64,000 nt of DNA from contig JBBELK010001465.1 in NCBI GenBank assembly GCA_037783545.1, positions 124,001 through 188,000 of the forward strand, read 5' to 3'. Of the stretch, positions 14,271-23,514 are shown piece by piece. The first letter of the stretch is position 1; the number at the start of each line of letters is the position of its first letter. This DNA comes from Henricia sp. BOLD:AAB3569 (taxonomy: Eukaryota; Echinodermata; Asteroidea; Spinulosida; Echinasteridae). The notes under the pieces were generated by a model. It saw nothing but the letters and a program-made list of their open reading frames with translations. It searched no databases and had not been told where the DNA came from. A program made the translations under genes and the position numbers.

Positions 14271-17200
14271 TGAAATTTCTCTGCCATTTCCCGGCGAAAG
14301 TCTGTAAATGTTTTATGACAAATGCGCAATATAGAGAGTTTAGGGCATGCAAAATTTGAAGTTCGTCGGAACATTTTTCGACCTCCAAATTTGCCGACGT
14401 TTGGACCACACTTTGACCAAGTTGCCGAGCCAAACTGCGGTGCGTTAACGACAGTCCGAATGACTGAGCATGCGCACAACTCAGGAGTACCCCAAAGAGG
14501 TGTGTACAGACAGCCACGGTTTGCGTGAGAGCAGTCAGGAAGCCTCAACCCATTTTTTTCTAAACTTTGAAATTTCTCTGCCATTTCCCGGCGAAAGTCT
14601 GTAAATGTTTTATGACAAATGCGCAATATAGAGAGTTTAGGGCATGCAAAATTTGAAGTTCGTCGGAACATTTTTCGACCTCCAAATTTGCCGACGTTTG
14701 GACCACACTTTGACCAAATTGCCGAGCCAAACTGCGGTGCGTTAACGGCAGTCCGAATGACTGAGCATGCGCACAACTCAGGAGTACCCCAAAGAGGTGT
14801 GTACAGACAGCCACGGTTTGCGTGAGAGCAGTCAGGAAGCCTCAACCCAGTTTTTTCTAAACTTTGAAATTTCTCTGCCATTTCCCGGCGAAAGTCTGTC
14901 AATTTTTTATGACAAATGCGCAATATAGAGAGTTTAGGGCATGCAAAATTTGAAGTTCGTCGGAACATTTTTCGACCTCCAAATTTGCTGACGTTTGGAC
15001 CACACTTTGACCAAATTGCCGAGCCAAACTGCGGTGCGTTAACGACAGTCCGAATTACTGAGCATGCGCACAACTCAGGAGTACCCCAAAGAGGTGTGTA
15101 CAGACAGCCACGGTTTGCGTGAGAGCAGTCAGGAAGCCTCAACCCAGTTTTTTCTAAACTTTGAAATTTCTCTGCCATTTCCCGGCGAAAGTCTGTCAAT
15201 TTTTTATGACAAGTGCGCAATATAGAGAGTTTAGGGCATGCAAAATTTGAGATTCGTCGGAACATTTTTCGACCTCCAAATTTGCCGACGTTTGGACCAC
15301 ACTTTGACCAAATTGCCGAGCCAAACTGCGGTGCGTTAACGACAGTCCGAATGACTGAGCATGCGCACAACTCAGGAGTACCCCAAAGAGGTGTGTACAG
15401 ACAGCCACGGTTTGCGTGAGAGCAGTCAGGAAGCCTCAACCCAGTTTTTTCTAAACTTTGAAATTTCTCTGCCATTTCCCGGCGAAAGTCTGTCAATTTT
15501 TTTATGACAAGTGCGCAATATAGAGAGTTTAGGGCATGCAAAATTTGAAGTTCGTCGGAACATTTTTCGACCTCCAAATTTGCCGACGTTTGGACCACAC
15601 TTTGACCAAATTGCCGAGCCAAACTGCGGTGCGTTAACGACAGTCCGAATGACTGAGCATGCGCACAACTCAGGAGTACCCCAAAGAGGTGTGTACAGAC
15701 AGCCACGGTTTGCGTGAGAGCAGTCAGGAAGCCTCAACCCAGTTTTTTCTAAACTTTGAAATTTATCTGCCATTTCCCGGCGAAAGTCTGTCAATTTTTT
15801 ATGACAAGTGCGCAATATAGAGAGTTTAGGGCATGCAAAATTTGGAGTTCGTCGGAACATTTTTCGACCTCCAAATTTGCCGACGTTTGGACCACACTTT
15901 GACCAAGTTGCCGAGCCAAACTGCGGTGCGTTAACGACAGTCCGAATGACTGAGCATGCGCACAACTCAGGAGTACCCCAAAGAGGTGTGTACAGACAGC
16001 CACGGTTTGCGTGAGAGCAGTCAGGAAGCCTCAACCCATTTTTTTCTAAACTTTGAAATTTCTCTGCCATTTCCCGGCGAAAGTCTGTAAATTTTTTATG
16101 ACAAATGCGCAATATAGAGAGTTTAGGGCATGCAAAATTTGAAGTTCGTCGGAACATTTTTCGACCTCCAAATTTGCCGACGTTTGGACCACACTTTGAC
16201 CAAATTGCCGAGCCAAACTGCGGTGCGTTAACGACAGTCCGAATGACTGAGCATGCGCACAACTCAGGAGTACCCCAAAGAGGTGTGTACAGACAGCCAC
16301 GGTTTGCGTGAGAGCAGTCAGGAAGCCTCAACCCAGTTTTTTCTAAACTTTGAAATTTCCCTGCCATTTCCCGGCGAAAGTCTGTCAATTTGTTATGACA
16401 AGTGCGCAATATAGAGAGTTTAGGGCATGCAAAATTTGAAGTTCGTCGGAACATTTTTCGACCTCCAAATTTGCCGACGTTTGGACCACACTTTGACCAA
16501 ATTGCCGAGCCAAACTGCGGTGCGTTAACGACAGTCCGAATGACTGAGCATGCGCACAACTCAGGAGTACCCCAAAGAGGTGTGTACAGACAGCCACGGT
16601 TTGCGTGAGAGCAGTCAGGAAGCCTCAACCCAGTTTTTTCTAAACTTTGAAATTTCTCTGCCATTTCCCGGCGAAAGTCTGTCAATTGTTTATGACAAGT
16701 GCGCAATATAGAGAGTTTAGGGCATGCAAAATTTGAAGTTTGTCGGAACATTTTCCGACCTCCAAATTTGCCGACGTTTGGACCACACTTTGACCAAATT
16801 GCCGAGCCAAACTGCGGTGCGTTAACGACAGTCCGAATGACTGAGCATGCGCACAACTCAGGAGTACCCCAAAGAGGTGTGTACAGACAGCCACGGTTTG
16901 CGTGAGAGCAGTCAGGAAGCCTCAACCCAGTTTTTTCTAAACTTTGAAATTTCTCTGCCATTTCCCGGCGAAAGTCTGTCAATTTTTTATGACAAGTGCG
17001 CAATATAGAGAGTTTAGGGCATGCAAAATTTGAAGTTCGTCGGAACATTTTTCGACCTCCAAATTTGCCGACGTTTGGACCACACTTTGACCAAATTGCC
17101 GAGCCAAACTGCGGTGCGTTAACGACAGTCCGAATGACTGAGCATGCGCACAACTCAGGAGTACCCCAAAGAGGTGTGTACAGACAGCCACGGTTTGCGT

Positions 17201-17274
17201 GAGAGCAGTCAGGAAGCCTCAACCCAGTTTTTTCTAAACTTTGAAATTTCTCTGCCATTTCCCGGCGAAAGTCT

Positions 17275-19360
17275 GTCAATTTTTTATGACAAGTGCGCAA
17301 TATAGAGAGTTTAGGGCATGCAAAATTTGAAGTTCGTCGGAACATTTTTCGACCTCCAAATTTGCCGACGTTTGGACCACACTTTGACCAAATTGCCGAG
17401 CCAAACTGCGGTGCGTTTACGACAGTCCGAATGACTGAGCATGCGCACAACTCAGGAGTACCCCAAAGAGGTGTGTACAGACAGCCACGGTTTGCGTGAG
17501 AGCAGTCAGGAAGCCTCAACCCAGTTTTTTCTAAACTTTGAAATTTCTCTGCCATTTCCCGGCGAAAGTCTGTCAATTTTTTATGACAAGTGCGCAATAT
17601 AGAGAGTTTAGGGCATGCAAAATTTGAAGTTCGTCGGAACATTTTTCGACCTCCAAATTTGCCGACGTTTGGACCACACTTTGACCAAATTGCCGAGCCA
17701 AACTGCGTTGCGTTAACGACAGTCCGAATGACTGAGCATGCGCACAACTCAGGAGTACCCCAAAGAGGTGTGTACAGACAGCCACGGTTTGCGTGAGAGC
17801 AGTCAGGAAGCCTCAACCCAGTTTTTTCTAAACTTTGAAATTTCTCTGCCATTTCCCGGCGAAAGTCTGTCAATTTTTTATGACAAGTGCGCAATATAGA
17901 GAGTTTAGGGCATGCAAAATTTGAAGTTCGTCTGAACATTTTACGACCTCCAAATTTGCCGACGTTTGGACCACACTTTGACCAAATTGCCGAGCCAAAC
18001 TGCGGTGCGTTAACGACAGTCCGAATGACTGAGCATGCGCACAACTCAGGAGTACCCCAAAGAGGTGTGTACAGACAGCCACGGTTTGCGTGAGAGCAGT
18101 CAGGAAGCCTCAACCCAGTTTTTTCTAAACTTTGAAATTTCTCTGCCATTTCCCGGCGAAAGTCTGTCAATTTTTTATGACAAGTGCGCAATATAAAGAG
18201 TTTAGGGCATGCAAAATTTGAAGTTCGTCGGAACATTTTTCGACCTCCAAATTTGCCAACGTTTGGACCACACTTTGACCAAATTGCCGAGCCAAACTGC
18301 GGTGCGTTAACGACAGTCCGAATGACTGAGCATGCGCACAACTCAGGAGTACCCCAAAGAGGTGTGTACAGACAGCCACGGTTTGCGTGAGAGCAGTCAG
18401 GAAGCCTCAACCCAGTTTTTTCTAAACTTTGAAATTTCTCTGCCATTTCCCGGCGAAAGTCTGTCATTTTTTTATGACAAGTGCGCAATATAGAGAGTTT
18501 AGGGCATGCAAAATTTGAAGTTCGTCGGAACATTTTTCGACCTCCAAATTTGCCGACGTTTGGACCACACTTTGACCAAATTGCCGAGCCAAACTGCGGT
18601 GCGTTTACGACAGTCCGAATGACTGAGCATGCGCACAACTCAGGAGTACCCCAAAGAGGTGTGTACAGACAGCCACGGTTTGCGTGAGAGCAGTCAGGAA
18701 GCCTCAACCCAGTTTTTTCTAAACTTTGAAATTTCTCTGCCATTTCCCGGCGAAAGTCTGTCAATTTTTTATGACAAGTGCGCAATATAGAGAGTTTAGG
18801 GCATGCAAAATTTGAAGTTTGTCGGAACATTTTTCGACCTCCAAATTTGCCGACGTTTGGACCACACTTTGACCAAATTGCCGAGCCAAACTGCGTTGCG
18901 TTAACGACAGTCCGAATGACTGAGCATGCGCACAACTCAGGAGTACCCCAAAGAGGTGTGTACAGACAGCCACGGTTTGCGTGAGAGCAGTCAGGAAGCC
19001 TCAACCCAGTTTTTTCTAAACTTTGAAATTTCTCTGCCATTTCCCGGCGAAAGTCTGTCAATTTTTTATGACAAGTGCGCAATATAGAGAGTTTAGGGCA
19101 TGCAAAATTTGAAGTTCGTCTGAACATTTTACGACCTCCAAATTTGCCGACGTTTGGACCACACTTTGACCAAATTGCCGAGCCAAACTGCAGTGCGTTA
19201 ACGACAGTCCGAATGACTGAGCTTGCGCACAACTCAGGAGTACCCTAAAGAGGTGTGTACAGACAGCCACGGTTTGCGTGAGAGCAGTCAGGAAGCCTCA
19301 ACCCAGTTTTTTTCTAAACTTTGAAATTTCTCTGCCATTTCCCGGCGAAAGTCTGTCAAT
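17275..19360 (+). repeat. Four-monomer higher-order repeat (1188 bp), two copies
   Basis: Three consecutive marked monomers recur at exactly 1188 bp: GTGCGTTTACG near 17411 and 18599, CTGCGTTGCG near 17704 and 18892, and GTCTGAACATTTTACGACC near 17931 and 19119. The fourth monomer is not shared (ATATAAAGAG near 18191 in one copy, ACAAATGCGC near 19370 in the other). The second copy has gained extra changes (GCAGTGCG, GCTTGCGC), and these appear again just right of insert 1. Confidence 0.85.
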
Positions 19361-19627
19361 TTTTTATGACAAATGCGCAATATAGAGAGTTTAGGGCATG
19401 CAAAATTTGAAGTTCGTCGGAACATTTTTCGACCTCCAAATTTGCCGACGTTTGGACCACACTTTGACCAAATTGCCGAGCCAAACTGCGGTGCGTTAAC
19501 GACAGTCCGAATGACTGAGCATGCGCACAACTCAGGAGTACCCCAAAGAGGTGTGTACAGACAGCCACGGTTTGCGTGAGAGCAGTCAGGAAGCCTCAAC
19601 CCATTTTTTTCTAAACTTTGAAATTTC

Positions 19628-20175
19628 TCTGCCATTTCCCGGCGAAAGTATGTCAATTTGTTATGACAAGTGCGCAATATAGAGAGTTTAGGGCATGCAA
19701 AATTTGAAGTTCGTCGGAACATTTTTCGACCTCCAAATTTGCCGACGTTTGGACCACACTTTGACCAAATTGCCGAGCCAAACTGCGGTGCGTTAACGAC
19801 AGTCCGAATGACTGAGCATGCGCACAACTCAGGAGTACCCCAAAGAGGTGTGTACAGACAGCCACGGTTTGAGTGAGAGCAGTCAGGAAGCCTCAACCCA
19901 GTTTTTTCTAAACTTTGAAATTTCTCTGCCATTTCCCGGCGAAAGTCTGTCAATTTTTTATGACAAGTGCGCAATATAGAGAGTTTAGGGCATGCAAAAT
20001 TTGAAGTTCGTCGGAACATTTTTCGACCTCCAAATTTGCCGACGTTTGGACCACACTTTGACCAAATTGCCGAGCCAAACTGCGGTGCGTTAACGACAGT
20101 CCGAATGACTGAGCATGCGCACAACTCGGGAGTACCCCAAAGAGGTGTCTACAGACAGCCACGGTTTGCGTGAGA
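19628..20175 (+). repeat. Two-monomer block shared with 5960-6507
   Basis: Three rare variants occur here in the order seen 13668 bp upstream: AAAGTATGTCAATTTG (5979 and 19647), GGTTTGAGTGAG (6199 and 19867) and CAACTCGGGAG (6424 and 20092 region). The distance is 46 monomers plus 6 bp. It is a distant duplicate of a short block, so exchange is not limited to neighbours. Confidence 0.8.
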
Positions 20176-20380
20176 GCAGTCAGGAAGCCTCAACCCAGTT
20201 TTTTCTAAACTTTGAAATTTCTCTGCCATTTCCCGGCGAAAGTCTGTCAATTGTTTATGACAAGTGCGCAATATAGAGAGTTTAGGGCATGCAAAATTTG
20301 AAGTTCGTCGGAACATTTTTCGACCTCCAAATTTGCCGACGTTTGGACCACACTTTGACCAAATTGCCTTTTTCTAAAAT

Positions 20381-20402
20381 GTTTTATTCGTCCGAATAAA
20401 AC
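20381..20402. other. Perfect hairpin: 10-bp arms, 2-nt loop, near insert end
   Basis: GTTTTATTCG is followed by TC and then its exact reverse complement CGAATAAAAC. It begins 12 nt inside the left edge of the insert. The same sequence is present, unchanged, in all eleven inserts: also at 22824-22845, 45531-45552, 46488-46509, 47398-47419, 48605-48626, 49562-49583, 50769-50790, 52590-52611, 55038-55059 and 55995-56016. Its fixed position next to an end suggests a role in mobility or end definition, but that is inference. A transcription terminator is less likely because no T-run follows on either strand at the expected place. Confidence 0.9.
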
Positions 20403-20452
20403 ACGCTAACCAGTCCAACGTTGTTACCGATAGAACCAGTGCTTCAGGCGTT

Positions 20453-20633
20453 GTCGTTGCCAGTCCAGGTCATTTATCCACTAAGCGTTCGCCGTTATTG
20501 CCAAATTTCCTCATTCGTAGTCGTTGCCAGTCCAGGTCATTTATCCACCAATTGTTCGCCGTTATTGCCAAATTTCCTCATTCGTTGTCGTTGCCAGTCC
20601 AGGTCATTTATCCACCAAATTTCCTCATTCGTT
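20453..20633 (+). repeat. 67/47-bp minisatellite inside insert 1 (2 x 67 + 47)
   Basis: Units start GTCGTTGCCAGTCCAGGTC and end in ATTCGT(A/T). The 47-bp unit lacks 20 bp of the 67-bp form (the CTAAGCGTTCGCCGTTATTGCC part). A diverged partial unit with CCAATCC follows. Motifs related to CCAGTCCA also occur before the block (near 20410) and in the body (near 20771), so the insert may have more, older repeats of the same kind. Confidence 0.9.
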
Positions 20634-21004
20634 GTCGTTGCCAATCCAGGTCATTATCCGGCGAGTATTCTCCATCACAATCATCACCAATCTTGGTCGA
20701 TCGTGTCCGAGTATCAGGTCATATCCTTCGAGAAGCACCACAGGTACATCCTCATAAAACCACAATCGTCACCAGTCCAGGTCTGGAAGAATCAAGACCG
20801 CAGACTCGGATCCAATCGTGTTCCAAAATTGCATCGGCGTTCCCCGTGACGTACGTACTGGTCACTCCATCATTGAGCAACGTTCCAGGACATGACGGGA
20901 TTCCGCGAAAAACTCCTCCAAACTACCTATGTGCAAGGGTAGTCCTTTGGAAAGCGGTCATCACAGGCCAGCGAGGAAAGAACCCGTACGCCAACCCGAC
21001 CGCC

Positions 21005-21054
21005 CCAAACTGCGGTGCGTTAACGACCGAGCCAAACTGCGGTGCGTTAACGAC
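21005..21054 (+). repeat. 27-bp-period direct repeat at insert 1 right edge
   Basis: The 23-bp satellite string starting CCAAACTGCGG occurs at 21005-21027 and again at 21032-21054, separated by CGAG. The first copy belongs to the insert and the second to the resumed monomer. Nine of eleven inserts have this arrangement; inserts 2 and 8 have a single copy and lack GAG, as expected if the two copies recombined. Confidence 0.9.
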
Positions 21055-22811
21055 AGTCCGAATGACTGAGCATGCGCACAACTCAGGAGTACCCCAAAGA
21101 GGTGTGTACAGACAGCCACGGTTTGCGTGAGAGCAGTCAGGAAGCCTCAACCCAGTTTTTTCTAAACTTTGAAATTTCTCTGCCATTTCCCGGCGAAAGT
21201 CTGTCAATTTTTTATGACAAGTGCGCAATATAGAGAGTTTAGGGCATGCAAAATTTGAAGTTCGTCTGAACATTTTACGACCTCCAAATTTGCCGACGTT
21301 TGGACCACACTTTGACCAAATTGCCGAGCCAAACTGCAGTGCGTTAACGACAGTCCGAATGACTGAGCTTGCGCACAACTCAGGAGTACCCCAAAGAGGT
21401 GTGTACAGACAGCCACGGTTTGCGTGAGAGCAGTCAGGAAGCCTCAACCCAGTTTTTTTCTAAACTTTGAAATTTCTCTGCCATTTCCCGGCGAAAGTCT
21501 GTCATTTTTTTATGACAAATGCGCAATATAGACAGTTTAGGGCATGCAAAATTTGAAGTTCGTCGGAACATTTTTCGACCTCCAAATTTGCCGACGTTTG
21601 GACCACACTTTGACCAAATTGCCGAGCCAAACTGCGGTGCGTTAACGACAGTCCGAATGACTGAGCATGCACACAACTCAGGAGTACCCCAAAGAGGTGT
21701 GTACAGACAGCCACGGTTTGCGTGAGAGCAGTCAGGAAGCCTCAACCCAGTTTTTTCTAAACTTTGAAATTTCTCTGCCATTTCCCGGCGAAAGTCTGTC
21801 AATTTTTTATGACAAGTGCGCAATATAGAGAGTTAGGGCATGCAAAATTTGAAGTTCGTCGGAACATTTTTCGACCTCCAAATTTGCCGACGTTTGGACC
21901 ACACTTTGACCAAATTGCCGAGCCAAACTGCGGTGCGTTAACGACAGTCCGAATGACTGAGCATGCGCACAACTCAGGAGTACCCCAAAGAGGTGTGTAC
22001 AGACAGCCACGGTTTGCGTGAGAGCAGTCAGGAAGCCTCAACCCAGTTTTTTCTAAACTTTGAAATTTCTCTGCCATTTCCCGGCGAAAGTCTGTCAATT
22101 TTTTTATGACAAGTGCGCAATATAGAGAGTTTAGGGCATGCAAAATTTGAAGTTCGTCGGAACATTTTTCGACCTCCAAATTTTCCGACGTTTGGACCAC
22201 ACTTTGACCAAATTGCCGAGCCAAACTGCGGTGCGTTAACGACAGTCCGAATGACTGAGCATGCGCACAACTCAGGAGTACCCCAAAGAGGTGTGTACAG
22301 ACAGCCACGGTTTGCGTGAGAGCAGTCAGGAAGCCTCAACCCAGTTTTTTCTAAACTTTGAAATTTCTCTGCCATTTCCCGGCGAAAGTCTGCCAATTTG
22401 TTATGACAAATGCGCAATATAGAGAGTTTAGGGCATGCAAAATTTGAAGTTCGTCGGAACATTTCTCGACCTCCAAATTTGCCGACGTTTGGACCACACT
22501 TTGACCAAATTGCCGAGCCAAACTGCGGTGCGTTAACGACAGTCCGAATGACTGAGCATGCGCACAACTCAGGAGTACCTCAAAGAGGTGTGTACAGACA
22601 GCCACGGTTTGCGTGAGAGCAGTCAGGAAGCCTCAACCCAGTTTTTTATAAACTTTGAAATTTCTCTGCCATTTCCCGGCGAAAGTCTGTCAATTTTTTA
22701 TGACAAGTGCGCAATATAGAGAGTTTAGAGCATGCAAAATTTGAAGTTCGTCGGAACATTTTTCGACCTCCAAATTTGCCGACGTTTGGACCACACTTTG
22801 ACCAAATTGCC
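21029..22811 (+). repeat. 297-bp satellite array, segment 2 (6 monomers)
   Basis: The 1783 bp between inserts 1 and 2 equal six monomers plus one base. The monomer near 21204-21430 carries GTCTGAACATTTTACG, GCAGTGCG and GCTTGCGC, the same private set as the monomer 2146 bp upstream near 19058-19290. One monomer has lost a T (AGAGTTAGGG near 21834). The partial monomer just left of insert 2 carries TTTTATAAAC and TTTAGAGCATG, which are otherwise seen only near 26320-26405. Confidence 0.95.
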
Positions 22812-23514
22812 TTTTTCTAAAATGTTTTATTCGTCCGAATAAAACACGCTAACCAGTCCAACGTTGTTACCGATAGAACCAGTGCTTCAGCCGTTGTCGT
22901 TGCCAGTCCAGGTCATTTATCCACTAAGCGTTCGCCGTTATTGCCAAATTTCCTCATTCGTAGTCGTTGCCAGTCCAGGTCATTTATCCACTAAGCGTTC
23001 GCCGTTATTGCCAAATTTCCTCATTCGTAGTCGTTGCCAGTCCAGGTCATTTATCCACCAATTGTTCGCCGTTATTGCCAAATTTCCTCATTCGTTGTCG
23101 TTGCCAGTCCAGGTCATTTATCCACCAAATTTCCTCATTCGTTGTCGTTGCCAATCCAGGTCATTATCCGGCGAGTATTCTCCATCACAATCATCACCAA
23201 TCTTGGTCGATCGTGTCCGAGTATCAGGTCATATCCTTCGAGAAGCACCACAGGTACATCCTCATAAAACCACAATCGTCACCAGTCCAGGTCTGGAAGA
23301 ATCAAGACCGCAGACTCGGATCCAATCGTGTTCCAAAATTGCATCGGCGTTCCCCGTGACGTACGTACTGGTCACTCCATCATTGAGCAACGTTCCAGGA
23401 CATCACGGGATTCCGCGAAAAACTCCTCCAAACTACCTATGTGCAAGGGTAGTCCTTTGGAAAGCGGTCATCACAGGCCAGCGAGGAAAGAACCCGTACG
23501 CCAACCCGACCGCC
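22812..23514 (+). repeat. Insert 2: longest copy, 3 x 67 + 47 minisatellite (subfamily I)
   Basis: This 703-bp copy has the same left junction, hairpin (22824-22845) and body as insert 1. Its minisatellite has one additional 67-bp unit (22896-23143: 67, 67, 67, 47), which accounts for all of its extra length over the 636-bp form. At the right it passes directly into CCAAACTGCGG of the monomer, without the 27-bp duplication and without the GAG of the target. Body markers are of subfamily I (CTCATAAAACC, CTATGTG). The monomer resuming on the right has GCGTTAGAG and GTCAGAAAG. A plus-strand frame is open for 263 codons across insert and satellite; no domain is recognisable and two other frames are also open, so I do not call it a gene. 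Confidence 0.9.
22896..23143 (+). repeat. 67/47-bp minisatellite inside insert 2 (3 x 67 + 47)
   Basis: Unit starts are at 22896, 22963, 23030 and 23097; the last is the 47-bp form and is followed at 23144 by a diverged partial unit. The third unit has CCACCAATTGTTCGCC where the first two have CCACTAAGCGTTCGCC, as in the second unit of inserts 1 and 9. This is the highest copy number in the window. Confidence 0.92.

Larger units (their letters stand above)
1..20368 (+). repeat. 297-bp satellite array, segment 1 (about 68.5 monomers)
   Basis: Head-to-tail copies of one 297-bp monomer, all in the same orientation; landmark motifs such as the two GCATGC sites and GTTAAC recur every 297 bp. Monomers of 298-299 bp arise from an extra T in one of two T6 runs or an extra C in a C4 run. 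In the first 5 kb almost every monomer has private substitutions (for example CATGGTTTG near 2625, GTTGGAAC near 3961, AACTACGG near 4326). From about 9 kb onward variants recur at fixed multi-monomer distances, which marks higher-order repeats. The segment ends inside a monomer, at ATTGCC, where insert 1 begins. No gene, RNA gene or promoter was recognised. Function is unknown; long homogenised tandem arrays like this are typical of eukaryotic heterochromatin. Confidence 0.97.
20369..21028 (+). repeat. Insert 1: non-satellite unit inside a monomer (subfamily I)
   Basis: A 660-bp stretch unlike the satellite interrupts a monomer between ATTGCC and GAG. In order it holds: 12 nt starting TTTTTCTAAA; a perfect 10-bp inverted repeat with a 2-nt loop (20381-20402); a minisatellite of two 67-bp units and one 47-bp unit (20453-20633) built on GTCGTTGCCAGTCCAGGTC; a unique body to about 21004; and at the right end 23 bp (21005-21027) copied from the satellite, CCAAACTGCGG...TTAACGAC, plus one C. 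The target then resumes intact at 21029. Subfamily I is marked by CTCATAAAACC and CTACCTATGTG. Plus-strand frames stay open for 142 and 210 codons but run into satellite and show no known domain. I do not recognise the unit; a non-autonomous element or a captured genomic fragment are both possible. Confidence 0.9.

Noticed and set aside
5566-19232. Very long minus-strand open frames (up to about 1.2-1.3 kilocodons) as genes
   Set aside because: They follow from a 297-bp (3 x 99) repeat with one stop-free frame. They start and stop wherever a homopolymer length change or a spread nonsense variant falls, and have no conserved start, signal or known domain.
20369-21028. Classical DNA transposon or LTR element with terminal inverted repeats and target-site duplication
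   Set aside because: The insert ends are not inverted repeats of each other. The 23-bp repeat occurs only on the right side; at most a 2-bp CC is shared by the two edges, which is not informative.
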